DNA of 64,000 nucleotides from Ectocarpus siliculosus (taxonomy: Eukaryota; Sar; Phaeophyceae; Ectocarpales; Ectocarpaceae): positions 33,595 to 97,594 of the forward strand of contig FN649757.1 of assembly GCA_000310025.1 (NCBI GenBank), given 5' to 3'. The position numbers were made by a program, and so were the translations under genes. A model generated the notes under the pieces. The model worked only from the letters and a program-made list of their open reading frames with translations, made no database searches and was not told the origin of the DNA. Position 1 is the first letter of the stretch, and each line of letters begins with the position of its first letter. This document shows positions 10,918 through 22,900 of the stretch, piece after piece.

Positions 10918-13900
10918 ATGGATACGTCAAGTACGATGCCAGTGTACTCCGGCAGGAACAACCGCGATGGCCGGCAAGGAACTCGTCCGCGGCCAACCCT
11001 GTTTGGAGTGCGGCGGAGCTGCTCAGAGTGTGGACGTACAAAGAAGCGTTGTGATGGTCAACTGCCTTGTGGGTAAGACCGAGATCAAGATTTGATGTGG
11101 GAATCGACGTGCTTGGCGCGAAAATGAGTTGCAAATGAGTTGCAAGCTGATACACAGCAATGACATGCTGTAACTACAGTAGTACCAACTACATTGCAAT
11201 CGCGTTTGTGAGGATGAAATTTCAGTGCAGCTGCGCAGCAGCAACGCTGCAACACTTGGAGGATATCGCACCAAACCAACACGGGAAGCCTAAAGTACCT
11301 TACATGATTTTCCAAGCTCCAACATACCGCATACAATATGTAGTTTAGACTACCACACCGAACAAAACGACTCTGTATAACGCAACCTCTGATGAGACAC
11401 ATGTCTCCCCGTTTTGAGTGTGCGGCTCAACTTTCTCACGGCATGTGGTGGAGGCAGAACATGAACTACAGTCGTATGCATAGGGCAGGGTAACGAGCAG
11501 CCGAGTACTTGGCGGTAGTCCTCTATCTCTGCGATGCTGTGCAAGACACGCTGCTTCCAAGCAACCACACACACGCGGAGAATTCAGCGGGCATATGCAT
11601 AGGTACGAATCCTCTGGTAAATATTCGAACGGATCTTCCAAGACTGATGGACCCGCTCCGCTGGAACAATGTCAAATGATGAGACGGCAGAGGAATACCC
11701 ACACAACACACCGCCGTGACAAGCAAGCTGTGTACTGTACAGCAGTACCGCCGAACGATCGCCACCTGAAAGCACTGCCGGCAAGGGTGTTCACGAACGA
11801 AACAATCGCTTACGTAAGCCCCCGCCGGACGGTGAACTCCGAAAAGCTTCCATGAAAATCACCAACAAGATTCGAGCCGTTCGGTGAGCGTTTGTGACCC
11901 TCGGAGGGTCGTGTTCTGTTCTTCAACACTCCATAACTCCATCTCATAGCGTTTCTACGGTACCCGTGACGAAGAGTTTGTAGGTATGTAGGCACATGTA
12001 GTGTAGGCACGATCAAGAGGGTGCACCGTAAGTGACACAAGACAGCAAAATCACAGAATAAAGCACGCCCCTAACACATCTCTCCAGGAAAGCACACTCG
12101 GGGTGTGTTTCTCGGACTCAGAAAAAAACGCCAATTCAATTACAATTAATTACTAGCCTAAAACACTTAATATATATGGGGTGTTTGATTTAATTAATTG
12201 TTTTTGGGTTTGGGGAGTACATATTGGCCAATCTATCACACCGGTGACACAAGATAGCACACCCCCTTCATGTACGCCGCAGTAAAAATCACACCCGTCG
12301 CCCCGGTGGTCTTGTGGGTAACCTCGCAGCCTGCTACGGGCCAGGTCATGGATTCGAGTCCCGACAGAGTGAGTTTGTTCTCGCTAATTAAATCCTGGTC
12401 TCCGTTGGAAGCTACGCGCTGCAAAGTGCGTTGTTAGAAAACTTGATCGACTTCACAATTCGCGACGGAAGGGATTGCTGTACCATTCTCGCGATAAAAA
12501 TGTCTCAGGCAGGAACCGCAGGAGGGGGTCCAACCCCCCCCTCCTATGTGACCCCGGTTGGGTCGTCTAGCTGGTGGAAGTGGAGAATAGGGGCCAGAGG
12601 GGCAGATGACAGAGTCCAATGATGGGAGAAAAAAAAAAAAATCACGGAGCCTCTCTATCACACCTGGTGGCTAGTGGCGGGTCGCACGAATGTGCACAGC
12701 CCGACGTCCAACACGCGAACAGAGGCACACAGCTACTGTAGTATGCACACAGACAAGGAAAACACGGGGGTGGAGGAGGTAGACAACCCCCTTTGAGACA
12801 TCCCAGAGACATCCCTGCTGGAAGTGACGTCGCTCAGACGGTGCCATCAACGTCTGCGCCGGCGCCTCCACGGGCGAAAACATCTTTTTTCTCGAACCAA
12901 CCCGCCGCCAAGCCAAACGATGAGACTGCATCAGCACCTGCCACCGCAATTGCTGCCGAAGCCCGCTCAACAGCGTCCGTCAAGGCCCGCACAATATATT
13001 CGGTTGAGGACCGGACAACAGAGTCTGCTGAGTCCCCCTTCATTTATCACACCTCTTCAAGGAATGGTGGAGCAGGAAAATATGTTATCATACCCCCTTT
13101 TTATCACCTCCTCCACTGATTGCGGGCTCCGTCAACGTGCACTTTATCATACCGGTCACATTAGTTTGCGCACCCATCCCAGGAAAGCACACCCGGTGAT
13201 AGGCGAATTTAACTCCAAAACCTTTTCACCAGGGTGTGCCTTCTTGTGTCACATGCGATATATGCAAGCGTGTGCACCCGCAGAATGTACTCCCGTTGAC
13301 AAAAGGCTGCTCCCCAAGGAAGGATGTTAGGCGTACTGCAGTAGAGGTCCCTGTTTAGTGCCGGTTGAATACAGTGCTGGTTTCACGTATGGTGTTGGTC
13401 AAATCTCAGCGCACAGCTAGAGCCCTCACCACGGTAGTGCCAGACCGGCGCTATTTTTGGATGCCCACTATAGTGCCGGTTCACGCACCCATACATCCCA
13501 TGGCCCCGAGAAGCATTTGTTCTGCCTTCAGCTGACTGAAACTGACGTACCCATCATTTTCGTTTTCCAGCCGGCTAGAGCGGTAATACTAACAAACACA
13601 CTAAGAGAGGGTCGCCAAAAAACAGTTGCAATATGCATATTGGCGATGAATGTGGTGGTGAAGAAAAAGAGGACGGTTAAAGCGCTCGGGAAGGAACCCG
13701 AGCAAAGCGGCAGCCTTGGCAGACACGTGCAACTTGCTACGTTCTGTTGCTACCGTTTTTGTCATTAATGCGGAGAGTAGCTTAGACGCCCCCGTGACGC
13801 CTCCTCACGACCCCGCAGATCTTGCCCTTTCGAAGAACTTTGTGTTATCAACCGAACCCTTGACACTAAATTATTTTCATTGGTCAGCCGGTTAGCGCGG

Positions 13901-16900
13901 TCAATGCCAGCTAAGACAACAAGCACTATAACAAACAAAAACGCACACACACGGGGTCGATTCTAATAAAAAGATAAACGACACGGGGTCCCAGGTCATG
14001 GGCTTGGGCAACACTATAATTTCCTGTTTCCACTAGGACTGACGGCGTCGATTGGTCGGTCAGTCGGTTAGCGCGATCGGTGATAATATTAACACATGCA
14101 CTCACACAATTCCCCCCGCTCTCGATACATCGAAGGAACGCAAGGAAAAGTGAGATTTTCCTTCCTTTTCACCATTATTTGGCACTAGTATGATTCACAA
14201 ACATCACTACGTCCGCCAAAAATGCATCGCGTGCTTGGATGAGTGTGTGTCTCCCTTTCACTATTGAGAAAAGTGCTATTGAGCTGGCCCGGAATGGTTT
14301 GATCCGTGTGGGGCCAGTGCTATCACTCTGAGGTGATACTTTGTGATAGTCAATGTGAAGGGTTACGCCAAACTCAGGCGACTAACTTGTCTGTCCCACC
14401 CAGGTCTATATTATATTCTTCGAAATCGACAGGGTAGGATTCACACGTAACGTGACAAGATCTGCCCACGCCGCCCATGCATACATTCTATTGGGATGTA
14501 ACCTTGTGACAGGTTGTATCCCTTGCAGTGGCCACTGTGTAGTAGCAGTGTACAGAGGCTAACAGAGTGACGGAAAAGAAAACTTGTGTTAGACCAGCCT
14601 AGATGGTGTGAATTGGGGCTAACTTGGCCGAAAGGTAAGGAAAGAGAAAGGGAGAGTCCTGATGCCAAGGGCTTTGATAGATGTAGGAAGAACGGAAAGA
14701 GTGGGAGAGTGAGAGAGTGAGGGGAGCGCGACGGGGGCGAGCCATCAATCCTTATCCCGGAAGAACGGCACATACATACGGGCTATTAGTCCAACCTGTA
14801 GCCACGTTACAAGACTATCTGTTAGGACAATGGTCCGATGTACACTTACTATGTTTAAAAGTTCCGTAGGTAGGTGTGCGCTATCCGATTACTGAATCGA
14901 CATTCCGAAGACTATTCCCGTAATGTGCTTGGGGGTACTCCTATCGTGTAGAACAGTACAAAATTATTCTGAATGGAATTGAGACCCCGGTTTACGGGAA
15001 CAAAATCTTGTCAATAAGTATTGATCTTGGCCAAGATCTGCTAGTTTCACGGTGTATGGGAGCAAAATCTTCCGATATAGCTTGGCCAAGGTTTCTCGAG
15101 GCCCGAAATCTGCCCTTTCGAACAAATCTTGACCCAAGATCTGTCGAAACGAGCCTTCCGACAAATCTTGAGGCGGCGTAACAAATCTTGCCTGGGTGCG
15201 GCGCGATCACCGAAGGTCAGTCAACCTAGAATCGTCCATAACGTCATGAAACCTGCACGTGACACACTCGCAAGGGTCTCTAACGCACCCTGGTGGCGCC
15301 GACAGTGAACGAAAATGCCCAAGGCGCGCGAAAAAAATGCGTATTTGCCCTGGCTAGTTTCACGTGCGTCATCACCAGTCTGTCGAGGGACCGTTCAAAG
15401 AGTACTTTATTGTGAAGTAGAAAAATAGAGGAGGAACGTTTTGCCAACACAGCTCTGTCGTGACGCTTCCATCTCTTCATCGAATCACCCCACACCCAAT
15501 CCCTTTGCACCCGAGCCAGATCCGTGAGTGCAGATGACAGCGCCGGTGGTTTGACCTCGGTACGCCTGCTACATAGTGAGATACATGCACGGGTGTCATC
15601 GGCTTCGGGTTGATGCACTTTCTTGTCAGTTGGACTGCAATGAAACAATTTTGTTTCTCCGCTTGACATGAGCTCGTGGGCAATGGCTTCAATTTTGCAC
15701 CCCAGGTAGGCGCCCATCGCTACTATCCACCCATAGTGCTGAAGCAATACAGCTGGGGGAGGGAAGCCCCTTCTACAACTGCGTCATGGTCACTTTTCGC
15801 CACACCTTGGCATGTTCTGTGGACCAAGTGGCCGTTGTGCCTTTATCAACTTCAAGCAGAAGAGAGGAACAACTCGCCGCTTTTTCAACATTCAACATAT
15901 TTCCCCCATAAATCGCGATACTGCAAATCTTGGGGAAGATAAATTGTGGGCACATCTTGGGTCAAATGCCAAGATTTTTTTGCAAGATTCTGATTCCATA
16001 AAGAAGGTCCAACAATGTCGGCCGCCTCTTGGGGGTCTACAAGCCCAGATGACATTCACACACGGACGCTCCGTCATTGGGTCCCAGATTGTGGCAGTTT
16101 GAAGCATTTGTGTTTTCAACCTCACTGAAGTATTTTCATTGGGTCAGGCCGTATACTAACGAAGTGCCAAGAATCACAATCAAATCGAGATCTGAGTGGT
16201 GGAATATCTGCAACCTCCTGACGACGCCCTTTGATTGATGGAAGTTCCTCTGTCTGGGAAGAAGTCCCCGGGGGATTTTCTTTATCAAAATCAAAATCAA
16301 AGAGGCAAGGAGTTCAAGACTTCGAAGGCTTGGAGCACCTGCCGCGAGGCCGCTGCAAAGCAAGTGTACGACACGACCTGCTGTACACCGCTCATAGAAG
16401 GCCAATCGGCACCCTACCACCGACAGCATGGCCGTTATTTGTAGCCAGAAGACTCTGCTAGCCGGCAAGCCAAAACCCGGGCCGGCTCATTGCGTGCTCG
16501 AGGAGGAAACGGCGATCGTAACAAGCGGTGAACGGACTGACGATCAGAACAAGACTGCGCGGCTTTTCGGGCTGTTCCGTGCAGGATAGGGTAGTTGCAA
16601 CCTTTTGTCTCCACACCCAAGGCATCTAACCTCCCGTCGCGTGGCATTGCTGACGCTGTTGCTTCCTCCTTCGAAGAGTTATCGCTGAAAAACTACACAG
16701 TGAGCAGACATTCGGCGCGAACTTGAACTAACCGCTCTCTGACGTGCATATTTTAGGGTAAACCAAACCTTTTTTTTCCTATACGCACGATAACCCACGG
16801 TAGCAGACTTTCGGCTTGAAAGATGGAGCAGAGAGTTACCTCCCGCCGCGTGGCGTTGCTGTTGCTGTTGCTGTTGCTGTTGCTTCCTCCTTCGGAACGT

Positions 16901-19900
16901 TATCGGTGGATAACCAAACCCGTGGCGGCCCAAGACACCGAACTTGAAGTGACCGCCCGCAACTGTTGGCATTTTTGCTTCAACACAACCTTTTTTCCGG
17001 CGCATTCGGCACCTTACGGCGCCAAACCTTGGCATTGCCCAATAGCCTATGCTACCAGCTCCTTCCGGATACCAATCTTGAGGAAACTCGTTAAATATTT
17101 GGCGAGATATCGGCTAACACCGCTTCTCTGCTGGCTCTTCCCCTGGCGCCAGGTCTTTTTGATTTTTTGCCTCATCTTTCTCCTATCCTCGTTAACATAC
17201 ACGATCCTCTTTTTTCCGTTTTCCACGATCACGCACATTGATTTTGAGATTGTCCACATTCAGATTTGATTTTTGGCATTTGATTCATACACGGCCTTAG
17301 CCGGTTAGAGCAGCAGCCTCAGCGAAAATGCCTCAGCACATAACCCGGGGATCTCCGGTACATGTCCCTGGCTCAGCTGAAACGCATCCGCATAAAACCT
17401 GGGGATCTCGGAGTAAATGTCCCCGCCCCCTCCCCCGGGATCCAGATTTTCGATTTGTGGGCTTGTGCGTGTGGAAAACAAATCCGCATTTACCCATCCT
17501 TGCTGCCGCTGGCACAAAAGGACAACCAATGGTGGCGGACACGATTACTGTAGATGGAGCAATCGGGTAGCGCGGTGTGGAAAATCGCACAACAGTCCCA
17601 GCAGTTACATAGCCAGCCCATTTCTCGTCATCTCACCCGGTCTCATTTTTGTCGGGTGTTTCGCTAGCCTGCTGTGGAGGTGGGGTCCTTGGTTCGCTTC
17701 CCTCGTCCCGTACGGGCATGTCCCTATACTGTCCGATGGAGCACAAAATCTCTCATGTTGAGCCTCATGTGGCTACTTCGTCAGCAGCGCCTCGATTTCG
17801 CTGTCAGCTGCTGCTGCTGCTGCGGCAACGACTCCCACATCCATCTTCACGGTTTCACCCATCATCGTCGTGAGACTTTCAACAGCGAGAAGAGCGCATC
17901 GTCAAGTCTTCATCTTGTTGTGTTGCCGGAGAGCTGGCACCAGGTCTGCCTAAAACTATGCTTTCAGATACTGACGGGATGGGCCACGGCGGGTGGGGTG
18001 AGTTTCTACGTATATACGAGACCAGCTGAGTGTCACCACCTCTGTTGCTCCTGTCTGGCAAAGCTGGCTTCAATGCGTTCGCCAGATCTTCGTTTTGTGT
18101 TCCGCCATTTCCTCGGGAGTAAGGTGTAAGCAACTCCTATGGTTCTTGGGGACAAAGGCCTGTGAAGCATAACCATCTGCTGTCTGAGCACGAATAAACC
18201 GATGTCGTGAAGAATGCTGACAGTAATTTTCTCCCTCCTCACAGTGCAGCGGACAGTAAATCGGTGCTCTGTAGACCTCGGTATGCGGGTCTCCCACACT
18301 TGCGGAACTTCTAATCATCTGCCCGGGAGTTGCCCATGGGCACAACATTCTGCCCATGGGCAGCCCATGGGCAGCCTACGTGCTGGCCACAAAAGTGTCC
18401 GTGGGAAATGCCCTTGGGCTACTATAGACCATGGGCAGCCCATGGCGGGCACTTCGTGGGCAGTTCATCCGTTGGCCATGGTTCATGGGCAGCCTATGGA
18501 CCGTCAATGAATGACTTTCATCCAGCACCAGGGTACCCCAAAACAAAAGGTTTATCTGCTTTGCCAGGGGAAGCACAACGGCGAAAAACGTGACCACAAA
18601 ACCTAAACCCAACCCCAAGCCCAAACGACCCGTGCCAGGTTGGCGTTGGTGGCGAAGTTCTAGGTTGATATGCCGGTGGCTAACTTCTAGGTTGATATGA
18701 CGGTGGCGAAGTACTAGGTTAAAGTGCCCGCGATGGGCAAAAGTGCCCACGGTGGGCACATCGTGGGCAGTTCATGAGCACTCCGCGGGCAGTCCTTGAA
18801 GTGCCCATGAGTGGTTTGCCAAACCTCCCAGTGGTGTGGGAGATTGGGTCTCCCACAATTTCTACAGTTTTGCACAACCGCCCATGGGACACCCATGGGC
18901 ATCCCGTGGGCACTTTGTTGCCCATTGGGCACCCATGGCTGGCCCATGGGCATGCTCATGGGCTCAGTGAGTGCCCTTCAACCGGAGCATTGTACTCCTA
19001 AACAATAGATTATCTGCTCTGGAACGGGCAGTGTAAAGACAGTAACCGGAACACTACCCCCCGAGCCCACGCGGTATGTGCTAGGTTGGCGCTGGTGGCG
19101 AAGTTCTAGGTTGACGTGCCCACGGTGGGCAGAAGTGCCCGCTGTGGGCCCTTCGTGGACAGTTCGTGATCACTCCATGGGCAGCCCTTGAAATGCCCTT
19201 GGGCGGTCAAACCTCCCAGTAGTGTGGGAGATTGGGGTATCCGGGCGGTCCATAATCAGGCGGAAATCAAACTTGGGTCGCGGATAAAGTTTTTTTTCCT
19301 CTTCGGATAAAGGCAAAAGTGGTCGCCCTTCGCGCTCCGCAGCTCATTATTAAACGGACTGAATTTGTCAGTCAGGTTCTTGGATTGTTGCCATCTAGTT
19401 TCATGTGAAATATGTGGTGTGGAGAACGCACCTGGTCAATCCTCTCTCGTGAGACGAAGAGAACGGATGATAGGATTGTGTGTGAGAGAGAGGGCAGCTG
19501 CCTCGATGTACTGGTACCCGGAGTCGGCGTGTCCTCTCGCTCTTGGACTGCAATCTGATGTAAAACCCAGGTTGTTCTTGTAGATCTCGAACGGTCATGG
19601 CACGTCAGTCTGGGAGTAAATCCAAGGTGACATTCATCATGCAGCCGCTTCGTGTAGCAGCAGCCACACCCACACAGGAATGCACTCCACGAAAGTGATA
19701 GGGCCACCGAGCATTATTGCGTGCCGAAGAAGTTTCAACGCGACAAGGGTGTGCATGGTCCCGATGGTATCGGCTTTCAAGCGGTAGATTGAATGGATAG
19801 GAAGCCATAATATGTTGATATCTCCAGCACCTGCCAAGCGCCAGCGACTCTCTTGCCTATTCTGCAGCTTCTTGCATTACTTTACCGGTATTTGTCTTTC

Positions 19901-22900
19901 AGACCTTCGGCACAACTACTGCTTTGCTGCTCTTTTGCCCTTGCGATACGTGTGTACGATTGCAGGCGCTGTGTGAAGTCAGGCAGCCAGTGCACCTACA
20001 ACAGGCGGCGGTGGCATCTCCCTCAACCACACCAGCAGGAACGACAGCCTCACCGACCTGATCACGATGGCAAGCACGGTAGAGAGGCCCTGCTGGAATC
20101 CACACCACCCGGCGTACGCGAAACGTCTTGCATATTGCCCATGAAGAGGTACCATTAACTGGGTGCAAACGGTGAACTGGTACCGTCTATGACGTTGATG
20201 CTTGCAGGCCCAACAAAAACACGGTGGTGCACTGATGCGTGACTCACGAAATCAGTGGGAAACGAAAACACGTGACTTTTGGGTGGAATAGCGGACCACT
20301 TCACCCCTGAGCATTGACGGAAAGCGCGTGTAGCTCCTAGCATAGTGCATAAATATAAGGGGACGCTGCTTTTGTTCATGTCAGTGTTCCGTATCCTGTT
20401 GCTACATACAGGGTCAGGTTGAGTGCATCTCCGGCGACTGGTCTCGTGGGAATGGAGGAGAACGCATTCCTGAGCGACTTCTTCGGCTGCGTCGGTTTTC
20501 TTCCCCTAACCACCAAGAGGTATTGCATGGGTAATAGTAAACAGTAGGAGGGGAACGCTGCTTGGTTCTGTGCTGCCACTCGTGTGCACGGCGGTGCGCG
20601 TCGTGAAACTTGCATGCAAACAGCACAGCGTTGTCGCTTGCTGGTAGTTTATCTCGCCTGCCTCACACAATCATCCCATACGTGGAACCTGTACGATGAC
20701 CTCGCTGTTCTGGCAGTCACATCCGCGAGACGATGGTGAAGATCATGAGATCCCCCGCCTCTCTTCAGCAGTCAGCGGTTGAGGCCGATTGCGACGACGA
20801 AAGATCTTACGATGCAATCGCACGAGGGGCGCATTGGATTCAGGCCTCGGAACGGAATCAGCTTCCTAGGGACCCGTCGACATGCACATTCTGGTGTGCA
20901 ATTGCTCTGGGGGCGCTCGCCGAGGGCAGTCCTATCCAGTCGGTAAGAAGGTGGCGGCGTTTCCCTCTACCGATGGTGGAGAAAACGCTTGTCGATTGCC
21001 GAAGGGTGCAATCAGTTGTCACTTATTCTGTGTGCCATTGGAAACACCAACTGGTGTATATTGCTTTCTTGGACAGTTATCACGTTTGTTGATGCTGCAG
21101 ACCTCTCCGTCTCATCGGCGATTTTCAAAAGGTGTACAAGTACTCTGAACTGGCACAAGAAGCTCTGGCTACGAGCGGTTCCGGTCCGGCAAACGTGGAG
21201 GTCGCAAAGTGAGTCACACTGGGCCAACAGATCACATGCTCCTGCCGTCAGCAAGCTTTTCGATTGGGCTGTGGGCGGCTCGTCGATCTAACTAAAGTCC
21301 TTGATCTGACGCTTTCGTTTGTGGGCAGGGTCGCACGGTTTGCCCCTTCACTAGAGAGTTGTGCTATTGGATGAACTCACGCCAATCAATCATCCTTCTG
21401 GCTTGTTTGTTCGTGTCCAGGGCATGGGTGATTCTGGCTTACCTGTGCTGCTTCATGGAAGACATGGTGAGCCATTGTCCCAGTCCCTGCCATTCATGTG
21501 GTTGTCCATCGCAGTTAACTCATGAAGTATCCGATTCCGTTTCTCTGTGTTGAGGCAGCCGGCGCGCATGGGCAATTGCAACTGGTTTTCGTCCACGACG
21601 TTCCTGGAACACGTTGGAAATGGTCTGCTCCCGCTGACATTCTATTGTTTTCTTCCTCCGACGTGCTTCCGTCTGACTGGTACGTTTGTCCTTAGGTGGG
21701 GTTTCAGGATTATTTGGCTCTTTCGGACGCCTTCGTGACGAGGTGTATTGAGCAAGGGTCCGCCGATATGCTTCCAGTGGTGAGGGGTTCAAATACAACA
21801 CCCGCCTAGGGTTTCGAAAGTGACCGAGACACGAAGAACAGCCTCATCTGTGGTGTTCTATGCCGGTTCGCGTGCGGTGGACTCATGCAGACGACGTCAG
21901 TCTCATTTTGCGGCCGAAGGCATGACGTGAACCCAGTTCCCCAGACAATACTTGCACGACGGCGTTTAGACAAAAGTCCAACTTCTTCTCTTCTCTCCTT
22001 ATGCTAGGATTGGATAATTCATTGTATGGCTGACTCCGATAGTATTCGACTTGTGCGTTTCTGCGCTTACCAGGGCTTCGCCGATATTGTTAAGCTCAAA
22101 TATGCCGCCCTCTCTTCCTGCGGACAGCAGTGGCAGATGAAGTCGTACAGGTCCAAAGAGCAAGCTACCCCGCCGCAGGTGTGTGGTTGGTTTCATCGCA
22201 GAGCCGTCTAGCAGTTCGTCCTCCAGCCAGGGCTTTGTTCACCGGAACGGATGTGTGACGATAGAGTATTGCTTACATTCTTCACTGAGCTACCGTCGGA
22301 CAAGGCAGTCCACCTGGCAGGCAGCGTCTTTTGTCTCCACAAAAATACGCCTTTAGGACGACAAGCGGCCTGTGCACCAATCTGAACTATCTCCCTGCCG
22401 ACATCACAATTTCTCGCTGCCTTTTGATTCGTGCCCGGCCGCCGTTCTTGCTGACCCTTCAATCCCAGTTGAATGAAGCTTTGACGGAGGTCGAGCTTTA
22501 TCAATATGTCGCTCAGTCGTACAGAGCGTATGAGCAAATTCTCCACGAAACAGTGACCAAGCAAAGCGCGACGGCGTGCGAAACTTCCTGCGAGGCCGCG
22601 CCTGATGGCAGATCAGATGGTGTCCGCGGGGCCGACCACGTTCTTCTGCCTCAGGAGGTGTCGGAAGCTATTGGAACGGTGTTCGAGAGTGTGAGTGGTC
22701 TCAGCTTTGAGCCGCTTGAACAGGCAGTAGATGGGTGAGTCGAATAATGCAACATAAACGTATTTGGGTATACCGACAATCTTTTGACATACGGTGAGAA
22801 AACATATGTCAACCGATATCAGGCAGTCACAAGAATGCTAAGGGCCCATTGGCGCTGCAATGGGCCGTTTCCTCGTTCTACTGGGCAACAACTTTCCATG

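Larger units (their letters stand above)
11073..19965 (+). other. Intron 1 of gene B (8.9 kb), repeat-filled
   Basis: This intron separates zinc-cluster exons 1 and 2. It contains SINE-like units (about 12.3, 13.6, 13.9, 14.05 and 17.3 kb), a GTGACACAAG terminal-repeat pair (12.24/13.26 kb), a local duplication (16.63-16.78 against 16.84-17.0 kb) with a TTGCTG microsatellite, and the TGCCCATGGGCA arrays at 18.3-19.2 kb. Segments 11.34-11.48 and 19.37-19.87 kb resemble one continuous stretch of gene C intron 1 (38.78-39.30 kb), so the DNA between them looks inserted. No convincing gene is seen inside; an unexplained 155-codon open frame lies on the minus strand at 15280-15747. Confidence 0.8.

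Noticed and set aside
15280-15747. 155-codon minus-strand frame inside intron 1 of gene B
   Set aside because: Reads plausibly as protein, but no domain, paralogue or splice context supports it; left as unexplained.
16823-17269. 148-codon frame starting with a poly-Leu 'signal peptide'
   Set aside because: The leucine run is the TTGCTG microsatellite and the region is a local duplication; the sister copy does not keep the frame.
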